From contig NZ_BTGQ01000002.1 of NCBI RefSeq assembly GCF_036985505.1, positions 930,001-994,000 on the forward strand: a stretch of 64,000 nucleotides of DNA, written 5' to 3'. Every line of letters begins with the position of its first letter. The stretch's first letter is position 1. The notes beneath the pieces are model-generated. The model was not told where the DNA came from. It made no database searches and worked only from the letters and a program-made list of their open reading frames with translations. The translations under genes and the position numbers were made by a program. Positions 26,747-35,048 of the stretch are shown in pieces. The stretch comes from Croceitalea sp947503285 (GTDB lineage: Bacteria > Bacteroidota > Bacteroidia > Flavobacteriales > Flavobacteriaceae).

Positions 26747-27349
26747 ATGGTCATTTTAATTTCGCCAGAAAACGATTTGCCCAACGAATTGCAATTACTT
26801 CATCAGTTATTTGAAGCAGGTTTAGAGTATTACCACTTTCGAAAACCAGGGTATACCATACACCAGTACAAAGCGTATCTAGAACAAATCGATTCTAAAT
26901 TTTTAAATCGAATCATGATCCATAACCATCATGAACTTGCGGAAGCATTTTCGCTTAAAGGCATTCATTTCGAAGAACGAAAATGGCGTGAAAAAGGAGC
27001 TGATTTGGAAGCTTATCTAGTTCATTTTAAAAATAATGGATTCAAGGTAAGTAGCTCTTATCATGAAGTTGAAGACTTAGAGGCGCAACCCCTCAATTTT
27101 GATTACTACATGTTAAGTCCGGTCTTTGGTGCTATTTCTAAACCAGGATATGAAGGACGTGGTTTTGAAGTTTCACATATTCTAAAAAAGATTATTGGTA
27201 TGGGAGGTATTAATGCCAAGACCACTGTCGATGCACTTACTTTAGGTTTTACCGGGGTAGGCACTTTGGGAGGCATATGGAACGCCCAAAACCCTATTGA
27301 AGAATTTAGAGCCATACAAAATGCTTTTCCAAACCATATAAGATCATGA
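26747..27349 (+). CDS. ThiE/TenI-like thiamine phosphate synthase-family protein
   Basis: A 200-residue TIM-barrel protein of the TMP synthase family, with LPNELQLLHQLFEAGLEYYHFRKPG, HNHHELAEAF (a phosphate region), the YYMLSPVFGAISKPGYEG segment and the final phosphate-binding loop IGMGGINAKTTVDALTLGFTGVGTLGGIWNA. Usually ThiE and TenI both occur in thi operons; here the gene is isolated from other thi genes. It is 4 bp downstream of the SDR. True ThiE enzymes have more intact pyrophosphate residues, so TenI-like is the safer name. Confidence 0.83.
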   Translation: MVILISPENDLPNELQLLHQLFEAGLEYYHFRKPGYTIHQYKAYLEQIDSKFLNRIMIHNHHELAEAFSLKGIHFEERKWREKGADLEAYLVHFKNNGFKVSSSYHEVEDLEAQPLNFDYYMLSPVFGAISKPGYEGRGFEVSHILKKIIGMGGINAKTTVDALTLGFTGVGTLGGIWNAQNPIEEFRAIQNAFPNHIRS

Positions 27350-27816
27350 AAGCAGCTACGGTAATACAACTAAAAAAAGAACTCCAGCATCGAAATCCGG
27401 AGGAATTGTTACAACTCTGCCTTCGACTGTCAAAATTCAAAAAAGAAAATAAGGAACTGCTCACCTATTTGCTTTTTGAGGCCGACGATGAAGAGGGATA
27501 TATCGAAACCGTAAAAGAAGAAGTTGACCAACTGTTTTCTGAGATCAACACTGCGAGTTATTTCTACATTAAAAAGAGTGTCCGAAAAATTCTTCGAAAT
27601 CTCAAAAAGTACATTCGCTATTCGGGAAACAAAGCAACTGAAGTAGAGTTATTACTCTTTTTTTGTCAAAAGCTAAAAGATTTTAAACCTTCAATAAATA
27701 GAAACACAACCTTGACCAATCTATACGAGCGGCAATTGACCTACATTGCTAAAAAAATCAAGCTACTTCATGAAGACTTGCAATATGATTATGGCATGAT
27801 GCTAGACGAATTGTAG
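27346..27816 (+). CDS. Conserved flavobacterial helical protein, function unknown
   Basis: A 156-residue, strongly charged, all-helical soluble protein with no signal or membrane segment. Notable are ELLQLCLRLSKFKKENKELLTYLLFEADDEEGYIETVKEEVDQLFSEI and the Asp/Glu-rich end YDYGMMLDEL. I do not recognise a named family. The ATG overlaps the ThiE-like stop by 4 bp (ATGA), so the two are translationally coupled. It is followed by an intergenic inverted repeat element. Confidence 0.75.
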   Translation: MKAATVIQLKKELQHRNPEELLQLCLRLSKFKKENKELLTYLLFEADDEEGYIETVKEEVDQLFSEINTASYFYIKKSVRKILRNLKKYIRYSGNKATEVELLLFFCQKLKDFKPSINRNTTLTNLYERQLTYIAKKIKLLHEDLQYDYGMMLDEL

Positions 27817-27937
27817 GCTCATCTGTAATCGTAGTTCAAAGCAACAAAATCGCCGCTTGTCCTTTTAAAAGCTACTTAAAGTGAGTTCAACATGAGAAAC
27901 CTGTCATTTATTTGGTTTCTCGCAATTTATAGACTTA

Positions 27938-28010
27938 TGTCAGGTTGAGCGCAGTCGAAACCTCTTTAAATGTACATTTTCTCAAGCCCTCGACTGCGCT
28001 CGGGGTGACA
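27938..28010. repeat. Intergenic inverted repeat (GAGCGCAGTCGA type)
   Basis: The left arm carries TGTCA-x4-GAGCGCAGTCGA (27938-27958) and the right arm its reverse complement TCGACTGCGCTC-x4-TGACA (ending 28010), 73 bp overall. The sequence resembles a family of short intergenic repeats known from many Flavobacteriaceae genomes. It lies between the unknown protein at 27816 and the MFS gene end at 28070. Confidence 0.7.
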
Positions 28011-28069
28011 ACGGTCTGTCTTGGTTAACATTTGTTTTCTTTTGGACCGACCGTTACATCAAACTTATG

Positions 28070-29242
28070 TTATTTAGGTCTAAATGGACTATTTTTCTTG
28101 AAGCGTAAAAAAACAAATCCTATCAAGGCCATAAAAGCACAGCCATACATCGTTATCGGAATATTTTGTGGTGCACCACGATAATAAAACCCAGATAAAA
28201 GGGCTCCTAAGCCGATACCCATTTCAAGGGCAATGAACATGGTTGAAATGCCTTTACCGCGTTGTTCAGCGGGGCTCAAATCAGCGGTCCAGGCGTTTAA
28301 AGCCGGAGATAATATCCCCATGGACAATCCATAGAGAATTGCGGCGACCATAAGACCTGTAGCCGTCTTAAAAATACCCATTGAGATCAATGCCCCCATT
28401 AGCACAAAAAGACCCATAGTGCTTACGATGCTACGACCCAGTTTATCCGACATCCTTCCTGACAAAAAACGGATGGTCAAAGAAGCCACCGTAAAGGCGA
28501 TAAAAAAGCTTCCTTTGTTTTTAATGCCCAGATAATCGCTCCAATCAGGAATCAACGTCAGCACCATTCCAAAAGAAAAATACGCTAAAAACGTGATCAA
28601 AGCAGGAGTGAATACTGCCATGGAAATGATATCGTTTTTTGAGATTTTCAAAAGGGATATTTTAAATCGAACGGTCTCCTTCAAGGTCTCTTTTAATCTT
28701 AAGACCAAAACAATAGCAATCAAAGCCATGGCCGATGAACAGTAAAAAAGCACCTCATAAGAATACCATAATTTGATGGAGCTCCCGATAGCGGGTCCCA
28801 ATGCTAATCCACTGGTAAAGAACAACCCTTGTATTCCGAAAGCTTCCCCCCACCGATTACTGGGAACGATATCCGCGACGTAGGCTGCGAACGCAGTTGG
28901 GGCAAAGCCAGTAGAAAACCCGTGCACCAGCCGTAGAAACAAAAATCCGGCCACGGTACCTAAAATTGGGTATAGCAATCCACAACCTACGCATACCAAT
29001 GCCCCAAAAACCATAACCGGCTTCCGCCCTATTTTATCCGTTAACAGGCCACTAAAAGGTCTGGATACGCCAGCGGTCAATGTGAACAAGGCGATGATCA
29101 GCCCAATATATGCGGAACCGCCTAAGCCGGATAAGTATGCCGGTAATTCTGGAATCAACATATTGAAACTGGCGGAAAACAATAACGAGCTTAAACAGAC
29201 TTTCCCGAATGTAAAATTATAAATGCTATTGCCTTTATTCAT
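28070..29242 (-). CDS. MFS transporter
   Basis: A 390-residue 12-helix major facilitator. The loop 2-3 motif is GLLTDKIGRKPVMVFG, followed by the helix with LVHGFSTGFAPTAFAAYVADIVP. A second half copy has GRMSDKLGRSIVSTMG. The domain lengths fit small drug or metabolite efflux proteins. It is divergent from the Crp/Fnr-type regulator at 29336; the 93-bp spacer has a palindrome. Substrate unknown. The neighbouring regulator is the likely controller. Confidence 0.9.
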   Translation of the reverse strand: MNKGNSIYNFTFGKVCLSSLLFSASFNMLIPELPAYLSGLGGSAYIGLIIALFTLTAGVSRPFSGLLTDKIGRKPVMVFGALVCVGCGLLYPILGTVAGFLFLRLVHGFSTGFAPTAFAAYVADIVPSNRWGEAFGIQGLFFTSGLALGPAIGSSIKLWYSYEVLFYCSSAMALIAIVLVLRLKETLKETVRFKISLLKISKNDIISMAVFTPALITFLAYFSFGMVLTLIPDWSDYLGIKNKGSFFIAFTVASLTIRFLSGRMSDKLGRSIVSTMGLFVLMGALISMGIFKTATGLMVAAILYGLSMGILSPALNAWTADLSPAEQRGKGISTMFIALEMGIGLGALLSGFYYRGAPQNIPITMYGCAFMALIGFVFLRFKKNSPFRPK

Positions 29243-29275
29243 TTATCTGGATTGTATCTTTCGATTGGATTAAAA

Positions 29276-29289
29276 TTTCTTTAAAGAAA
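29276..29289. promoter_or_regulatory. Perfect 14-bp palindrome between MFS and Crp-type genes
   Basis: TTTCTTTAAAGAAA is fully self-complementary and lies near the middle of the 93-bp divergent spacer. A second dyad, GGACA-TT-TGTCC (29313-29324), sits just before the regulator start. Either could be the regulator's operator. AT-rich palindromes arise easily, so this is tentative. Confidence 0.4.
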
Positions 29290-29335
29290 GAACCTCTTTC
29301 CCAAATTATAAAGGACATTTGTCCACAGCTTTAAA

Positions 29336-29896
29336 ATGATACGTGTAAATAAGGAATTTTTAGAATACGTCACTACATTGAAAGATTCCAATGGGCTCAG
29401 CGCAATAACGGAACAAGAAGCAAGTGTTGGTGAAAAAATCGTGACGGAAAAAACTACGGTATTCTCTGTTTACGTCGTTAAGGCAGGCCTGGCCAAATGT
29501 TATTTGACCGAGGATACCGGAAAGGACTTCATACAAGAATTCTTTGGAGCCGGTGAGGTATTTGGCGAACTTGAAATGTTTACACATGATTTCAGTTTTT
29601 GCACCATTGAAGCACTTACCCCGATTGAATATTATAAAATACCGAAAGCAGCATTTCTGGATCTCATAAATAACGATTCAAAATTCAATTCCCTTGTGCT
29701 CAAGTTACTGGCCTCAAAAATCAGGTATACGGCACTACGGCACTCGTATCACCAGTCACATGCGTTGGAAGTCAATCTAAAACGACTGTTGAAAGAATTT
29801 CCTGATTTGCTGCAGAAAATTTCAAAAAAGGATATTGCCAATTATTTGGGCGTCACCTTACGAAGTTTAAATAGGGCCATTAAAATTTTGGGGTAA
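29336..29896 (+). CDS. Crp/Fnr-family transcriptional regulator
   Basis: A 186-residue regulator. The N-terminal beta-roll spans about 25-115, with EFFGAGEVFGELEMFTHDFSFCTIEALTPIEYYKI, and the C-terminal winged helix reads ISKKDIANYLGVTLRSLNRAIKIL. The recognition helix ends only a few residues from the C-terminus, so the wing is minimal, as in many flavobacterial Crp relatives. The ligand is unknown. It is the divergent partner of the MFS gene and probably controls it. It converges with the ZIP gene, 3 bp apart. Confidence 0.88.
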   Translation: MIRVNKEFLEYVTTLKDSNGLSAITEQEASVGEKIVTEKTTVFSVYVVKAGLAKCYLTEDTGKDFIQEFFGAGEVFGELEMFTHDFSFCTIEALTPIEYYKIPKAAFLDLINNDSKFNSLVLKLLASKIRYTALRHSYHQSHALEVNLKRLLKEFPDLLQKISKKDIANYLGVTLRSLNRAIKILG

Positions 29897-29899
29897 CCT

Positions 29900-30721
29900 T
29901 TAACCCAAACCTACATCTAAGGTCATCATAATGATAAACCCACCAATAAAGCCCATGGTGGCCACATCAGTGTACTTATCACGTTGTGTTTCGGGGATCA
30001 CCTCTTCAACAACCACAAATATCATGGCGCCCGCCGCAAAAGAAAGTGCATAGGGCAATATAGGTTCAAAAGTAAGTACGGCCCAAGCCCCTAAAACTGC
30101 GGCAATAGGCTCTACCATGGCAGACGCTTGGCCATACATAAAGCTTTTGGTTCGGCTTAACCCATGTCTGCGCAACGGCATCGCTACGGCAAAACCTTCA
30201 GGAAAATTTTGGAGCCCAATACCAAGAGCCAAAGCTACCGCACCACCAATAGTTGCCCCATCAAAACCTGCGGCTACCCCTCCGAACAAAACGCCAACGG
30301 CGAGCCCTTCGGGAATGTTATGCAATGTGATCGCCAAAGTGAGCAAAGTCGTTCTTCGCCACGGGGTCTTCACCCCTTCGGCCTCATTCTCTTTAAAATT
30401 AATATGCAAATGTGGTAAAACCTTGTCCAATCCATAAATGAAAATGGCACCCAATAAAAATCCAACAGCGGCTGGAATCACTTTCACAAAACCTTCTCCC
30501 TCACTCATTTCTATGCCAGGGGCCAGTAGGCTCCAAAAACTGGCGGCAACCATAACGCCACCCGTAAAGCCTAACATACCGTCTAGTACGGCCCGATTCA
30601 TCGTTTTAAAGAAGAATACCAATCCTGCGCCTAAAGCAGTTAAGCCCCACGTGAATAATGAAGCATAAAGTGCTGCCAATACGGGGTCTATACTTTCAAA
30701 ATAATTGATTACCTGTTCCAT
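29900..30721 (-). CDS. ZIP-family metal transporter
   Basis: A 273-residue inner-membrane transporter of the ZIP/GufA family with 8 predicted helices. The diagnostic helices carry the metal ligands: HNIPEGLAVGVLFGG and QNFPEGFAVAMPL. The histidine-poor loop with HLHINFKENEAEG would face the cytoplasm. ZIP proteins move Zn, Mn or Fe into the cytoplasm. Its ATG shares one base with the stop of the DtxR gene, so the two are cotranscribed, which ties this transporter to a metal-sensing repressor. Confidence 0.93.
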   Translation of the reverse strand: MEQVINYFESIDPVLAALYASLFTWGLTALGAGLVFFFKTMNRAVLDGMLGFTGGVMVAASFWSLLAPGIEMSEGEGFVKVIPAAVGFLLGAIFIYGLDKVLPHLHINFKENEAEGVKTPWRRTTLLTLAITLHNIPEGLAVGVLFGGVAAGFDGATIGGAVALALGIGLQNFPEGFAVAMPLRRHGLSRTKSFMYGQASAMVEPIAAVLGAWAVLTFEPILPYALSFAAGAMIFVVVEEVIPETQRDKYTDVATMGFIGGFIIMMTLDVGLG

Positions 30722-31377
30722 TAACTATCTTTTTTAACGTAAAGGTTGGTTGCTATCTGATTGGAAATTTGCATTTGCCTATCCCCTATTTGTATTCGAA
30801 GTGAATCGTCAAAATCTTCTTTCTCCAAAACTTGAATCGCATTGCCGAGCGCAATAGCATTCTTATCTAAAAACTTTAAAAAAGTTGCTGAGGTATCTTT
30901 TACACCAACACATATCCCTTTAACATTTAAGGGCATTTCACTCAGCAGTTGTTTATCACGTTCTAAAAACTGCCCATCTTTGGTTGGTATGGGATCACCG
31001 TGCGGATCGTATTTAGGAAAATCAAGCAATTCATCCAACTTGTCAATCAGTTTTTCACTTTTGATATGCTCCAATTGTTCGGCCACCTCGTGCACCTCAT
31101 CCCAGGTAAAGTCCAATTTTTTAACCAAAAAGACCTCCCATAACCGGTGTTTTCTTACAATTGAAAGTGCTGTTTTGCTGCCTAAATCAGTTAATGAAAC
31201 CCCTTGATAACGAATGTAGTTCAGCAAACCTTTCTCTGCCAGTTTTTTAGCCATATCGGTAACCGATGAAGGTTTGGTCTCCATCTGTTCAGCAATGGCA
31301 TTGGTAGAAATAAGTTGCGCTTTGTTTCCTCCTAAATGAAAAATGGTCTTGATATAATTTTCCTCGGCCCTTGTCAA
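30721..31377 (-). CDS. DtxR/MntR-family metal-dependent regulator
   Basis: A 218-residue iron- or manganese-dependent repressor. The N-terminal winged helix reads ISTNAIAEQMETKPSSVTDMAKKLAEKGLLNYIRYQGVSLT, then the metal-binding dimerisation domain (about 75-145) has the LTDLG...RKHRLWEVFLVKKLDF, HEVAEQLEHIKS segment. The C-terminal domain is FeoA/SH3-like (about 150-215). The divergent TonB receptor gene carries a DtxR-box-like site on its promoter. With the ZIP gene this forms a small metal-homeostasis regulon. Whether it senses Fe, Mn or Zn cannot be told by eye. Confidence 0.93.
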   Translation of the reverse strand: MTRAEENYIKTIFHLGGNKAQLISTNAIAEQMETKPSSVTDMAKKLAEKGLLNYIRYQGVSLTDLGSKTALSIVRKHRLWEVFLVKKLDFTWDEVHEVAEQLEHIKSEKLIDKLDELLDFPKYDPHGDPIPTKDGQFLERDKQLLSEMPLNVKGICVGVKDTSATFLKFLDKNAIALGNAIQVLEKEDFDDSLRIQIGDRQMQISNQIATNLYVKKDS

Positions 31378-31423
31378 AAAAATACTTTTTTCAAAAATAC
31401 ATTTTTATTTATAAAAACATATT

Positions 31424-31439
31424 TTTAGATTTGTCTAAA
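31424..31439 (+). promoter_or_regulatory. DtxR-box-like operator on the TonB receptor promoter
   Basis: TTTAGA-TTTG-TCTAAA is a perfect dyad. Its inner 14 bases match the DtxR/IdeR-box TTAGGTTAGCCTAA at 11 of 14 positions. It overlaps the exact -7 element TAGATTTG (31426-31433), so a bound repressor would shut the promoter. The site sits 11 bases before the ATG and 46 bases from the divergent regulator start. Confidence 0.65.
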
Positions 31440-31450
31440 TTTTAATTTTG

Positions 31451-33805
31451 ATGATTAAAAATCTACTTGCGCTCTTGTTTTTCTTCCTTATGAGTACACT
31501 TTCTGCCCAAAAAGTGACTGTTTCAGGAAGCATAAGCAGTAAAGGTGAACCCGTGCCTTTTGCCAGTGTTTACTTAAAAAATGCTTCAGATGGTACCATA
31601 GCGGATAAAAATGGAACGTATACCATAACCGTTTCCCCAGGAAACCTGCTATTTGCCGTACAGGCCCAAGGGTATCGGTCCCAAACCAAAGAAATTAATA
31701 TTGCCCCCAACAGTGAAAGCACCCTTGATTTTGAATTGGTAGAAGATATTTTAGGATTGGAGGAAGTAGTAATTAGCGCCACAAGAAACCGTGTGGAACG
31801 CCGTAGTGCCCCCGTAGTGGTCTCTACGCTCAAACCCCGCTTATTGACCGCTACCCAATCCATCACCTTGGCAGATGGCTTAAACTTTTCACCAGGGGTA
31901 CGTGTAGAAACAAACTGCCAGAATTGCGGTTTTACCCAGGTTCGTTTGAACGGTCTTGATGGTGGCTATACCCAAATACTATTGAATAGTAGGCCTATTT
32001 TTACTTCCTTATTGGGCGTGTACGGCCTAGAACAGATTCCGACCAATATCATCGAACGTGTAGAAGTCGTGCGTAGTGGGGGATCGGCACTCTATGGTTC
32101 AAATGCCATCGCCGGCACGGTAAATATCATTACCAAAGATCCGGTATTGAACACCTGGGAAGTTGGCAGCAACTTTTCCCTTGTTGACGGGCAGGCCCTT
32201 GATCGCATAGTTAATTTTAACAGCGCCATAGTTGCCGATGATCTCAATAGTGGATTCACCCTTTTCGGAACCTATAGAAACCGGGACGCCTATGACGCCA
32301 ATGACGATGGTTTTACCGAGTTGGTCGAGTTGCGTAACACCACCGTTGGTGGCAAGGCATTTTTAAGACCTACCGACAGAAGTCGGGTATCGGTAAACCT
32401 CAACGCCATCAGGGAGTATAGACGTGGGGGAGACCGATTAGATCTGGCACCACAGTTTACCGATATTACAGAAGAATTGGATCACAATACTTTTATCGGT
32501 GGACTGGATTATGAAATTAGCAGTAAGGATAATTCACAAAAAATCCAGGTATACACCTCTGCTTCTTATACCGATAGGGACAGCTTCTATGGTGGCTTAG
32601 GTGGTGAACGTACCCGTCAGGATAGTATCTTGGCAAATAATGCTTTCGGAACCACCAAGGATCTTGCTTGGGTCAATGGCCTTCAGTTTACCAAAAATCG
32701 TTCTAATAATGACGTATTCACGGCTGGTGTGGAATACAACTTGAACAGCACTGAAGATCGAATACCGGGTTATAATCGTCTTATCGATCAAAGTGTGAAT
32801 ACGCTTGGCGGTTATGCCCAATACGAGTGGAAACCTTCAGATAAGTTTACGGCCTTGATTGGCTCTCGATTAGACAACGTTAGCGTTGACGGTAATTATA
32901 CTATAGGTGGAATTGCTAGAACGGTTGACTTAAGCCAGACAACCCTCTCACCAAGAGTGACCCTATCATACCGCATTACCGACGAACTTCGTTTCAGGGG
33001 CGGGTATGCCAGAGGGTTTAGAGCCCCACAGGCATTCAATGAAGACCTACATATTTCGAGTGTTGGCGGCGAGCCCCAATTCGTTATCCTCGCCGATGAT
33101 CTGAAAACCGAATTCTCCAATGCATTCACAGGCTCTTTGAACTATTCCAAAAACATTAAATTGGTGCAATTGGATTTTTTATTGGAAGGCTTCCATACCA
33201 CTTTAGAAGACCCGTTTACCCAAGTAAGCACAGGCGCAGTATTGGAAAATGGTTCTATTTTAGAAGAGGTACGAAATGGTTCTGGAGCTACGGTATTTGG
33301 AACCAATTTTGAGTTTGGCGTATCTCCCGATCCTGAATGGGGTTTTCAATTGGGCGGCACAATTCAACGTACCCAATACGACGAGCCACAACTATTATTT
33401 GAAAGTGATGGAACCCCCGGGGAATTTGATATTGCCGTTGACGAATTTGTACGTGTTCCTAATTTTTATGGTTACCTGAATACTTCTTGGATCCCGAGCA
33501 AAGCTTTTAACGTTGACGTAACCAGTACCTATACCGGAGAGATGACAGTACCTAGGGTAATCAGTGAAACTGGTTTTTTAGAGCTCAATGAAGTTAACGC
33601 CTTCTTTGACATGAACATTAAGCTCGAAGCACATTTTGATTTCAACGAATCTTTCATGGTTACCGTCTCAGGTGGAGTGACCAATATTTTTAACAGCTAT
33701 CAAGATGATTTTGATATCGGCCCTACTCGTGATTCTGATTATGTATATGGCCCCGACATGCCCAGGGCAGTCTTTTTGGGCCTAAAATTTGGTAAGTTAC
33801 ATTAA
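31451..33805 (+). CDS. TonB-dependent outer-membrane receptor
   Basis: About 784 residues. A signal peptide ends TLSAQ. A CarboxypepD-reg-like domain (about 25-105) is followed by a plug with LEEVVISATRNRVERRSAPV, the Cys pair TNCQNCGFTQVRLNGL and RVEVVRSGGSALYGSNAIAGTVNIIT. The barrel follows, ending in an aromatic-type FLGLKFGKLH. The TNCQNCGFTQ pair marks a subgroup I know near metal genes in Bacteroidota. A DtxR-type box on its promoter suggests iron or manganese (or a chelate) as cargo. I used ATG 31451 over the in-frame TTG at 31448. Confidence 0.92.
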   Translation: MIKNLLALLFFFLMSTLSAQKVTVSGSISSKGEPVPFASVYLKNASDGTIADKNGTYTITVSPGNLLFAVQAQGYRSQTKEINIAPNSESTLDFELVEDILGLEEVVISATRNRVERRSAPVVVSTLKPRLLTATQSITLADGLNFSPGVRVETNCQNCGFTQVRLNGLDGGYTQILLNSRPIFTSLLGVYGLEQIPTNIIERVEVVRSGGSALYGSNAIAGTVNIITKDPVLNTWEVGSNFSLVDGQALDRIVNFNSAIVADDLNSGFTLFGTYRNRDAYDANDDGFTELVELRNTTVGGKAFLRPTDRSRVSVNLNAIREYRRGGDRLDLAPQFTDITEELDHNTFIGGLDYEISSKDNSQKIQVYTSASYTDRDSFYGGLGGERTRQDSILANNAFGTTKDLAWVNGLQFTKNRSNNDVFTAGVEYNLNSTEDRIPGYNRLIDQSVNTLGGYAQYEWKPSDKFTALIGSRLDNVSVDGNYTIGGIARTVDLSQTTLSPRVTLSYRITDELRFRGGYARGFRAPQAFNEDLHISSVGGEPQFVILADDLKTEFSNAFTGSLNYSKNIKLVQLDFLLEGFHTTLEDPFTQVSTGAVLENGSILEEVRNGSGATVFGTNFEFGVSPDPEWGFQLGGTIQRTQYDEPQLLFESDGTPGEFDIAVDEFVRVPNFYGYLNTSWIPSKAFNVDVTSTYTGEMTVPRVISETGFLELNEVNAFFDMNIKLEAHFDFNESFMVTVSGGVTNIFNSYQDDFDIGPTRDSDYVYGPDMPRAVFLGLKFGKLH

Positions 33806-33846
33806 TGAGTAGCCGTATTTTAACATATTACTATCGTACATACTCT

Positions 33847-34323
33847 ATGAAAAGGCTTTTTCTGCTAATGGCTTTTTTCGCTTTGTTCTATTCGCATCAG
33901 GCCAACGCACAAAATACCAGTGTGCAGTGGCTAACTTTTGAACAATTGGAAGACTCCCTATCCATTGCACCTAAAAAAGTATTCATTAGTTTTTATGCCG
34001 ATTGGTGTGCCTATTGCAAAAAGATGGATGCTGCGGCTTTTAAAGACACCAAGGTTGTTACCAAGCTCAACGCTGAATTCTATGCAGTTAAAATGAATGC
34101 TGAAACTACGGCTAAAATAAACTTCGGGGGAACTGTTTTTATGAATAAGGAAGTTGGCCAAAAAAGGAACCCGACCCATGAGATTGCCCGACTACTTGCT
34201 AGTAGAAAAGGTAAACCATTTACATTACCGGCCATGGTCGTACTTAACGAACAATTTGAAGTGACCGATCGTTATTTCACCTACCTATCACCCAAGGCAC
34301 TTTATAACGCCTTGAACAAATGA
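33847..34323 (+). CDS. Secreted thioredoxin-fold protein
   Basis: 158 residues from ATG 33847, where a signal peptide begins (ends QANAQ). An upstream ATG at 33805 overlaps the receptor stop but would put 14 extra residues before the signal. The domain is thioredoxin-like with FYADWCAYCKKMD (Cys-x2-Cys) near residue 48 and the cis-Pro region TLPAMVVLNE. It sits at the end of the metal receptor operon and may reduce receptor or substrate cysteines in the periplasm; this is inference from position only. Confidence 0.85.
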   Translation: MKRLFLLMAFFALFYSHQANAQNTSVQWLTFEQLEDSLSIAPKKVFISFYADWCAYCKKMDAAAFKDTKVVTKLNAEFYAVKMNAETTAKINFGGTVFMNKEVGQKRNPTHEIARLLASRKGKPFTLPAMVVLNEQFEVTDRYFTYLSPKALYNALNK

Positions 34324-34330
34324 TAGTTTA

Positions 34331-34362
34331 TCCCATACCTGCGATTTACGACAGGTATGGGA
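34331..34362. terminator. Hairpin between convergent thioredoxin and SPW genes
   Basis: An 11-bp perfect stem, TCCCATACCTG/CAGGTATGGGA, closes a 10-base loop, 8 bases after the thioredoxin stop. There is no long T-run on either side, so it is a weak intrinsic terminator or a transcript-stabilising hairpin. Confidence 0.45.
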
Positions 34363-34376
34363 CTAAAATTTCAACT

Positions 34377-34745
34377 TTACCCTACTGGTGCCAATACTTT
34401 TTTCTCTGATTTGTGCAGGGCGACCACAAAAAGAACGGCTGCACCATTAATCCAGTAGAAATAGGCATCTAAGCCCTTGAATGCAAAGATAAAAGGCACC
34501 AAAAGAAACACGACGGCAACCAAAAAATCAACGATTAAGTGAAAACGATACGGAATAACTCGGAACACCCCAGTCTCATGATCCGTCAATATGGTTAAAA
34601 CAAGTGCTGCTATACCTGTTGCCACTGAAATGTACAAAGCCAAGGGGTTTGAACTACCCAATCCCAATAAAAAGGGAAATGTTATTAAAGCGATAGCAAC
34701 GGGATAGTCTAAGAATGCGTGAATTTTTTTTGTGATGAAGCTCAT
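34377..34745 (-). CDS. Small four-helix membrane protein (SPW-type)
   Basis: A 122-residue inner-membrane protein with four hydrophobic segments (about 12-30, 35-53, 66-86 and 93-110). The sequence has HAFLDYPVAIALITFPFLL and a second related half, FHLIVDFLVAVVFLLVPFIF, which resemble SPW-repeat proteins. Function is unknown in this family. It converges with the thioredoxin gene across a hairpin. Confidence 0.78.
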   Translation of the reverse strand: MSFITKKIHAFLDYPVAIALITFPFLLGLGSSNPLALYISVATGIAALVLTILTDHETGVFRVIPYRFHLIVDFLVAVVFLLVPFIFAFKGLDAYFYWINGAAVLFVVALHKSEKKVLAPVG

Positions 34746-35048
34746 AATTTTAAATTTTTAATTATTGATTTATGTTCAATGCAAAGATGGGTCCTCCCCT
34801 AAAGGCAGGGATGAGCCATTTTTCCTGATAGGTTGTTCATTTTTCCTTTTAAGCGTTTACAGGTTAAATCTCAACGCAAACCTTGCATGGTCCGTGCCTT
34901 GTATGAGGCGAAATCGACCCAGCACCATAAACAGTGTTCATTGCAACAGCTAGAATTTCACAATCGGTTATCTTTAGACCGCTTTTGTGACAACTTGTTT
35001 CGATAAGTTGACAAATTATTCCATTGAAACCTTATCCTGATTATAGAA
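34746..35048. other. 303-bp non-coding spacer
   Basis: No credible gene. It contains a small dyad CAACTT-x8-AAGTTG (34991-35010) close to the next start. A 62-codon frame at 34765 has no coding character. The promoters of both flanking, divergent genes must lie here but I could not place them exactly. Confidence 0.6.

Noticed and set aside
34765..34953. 62-codon frame in the 303-bp spacer
   Set aside because: No signal, domain or coding character, and both promoters of the flanking genes must lie there.
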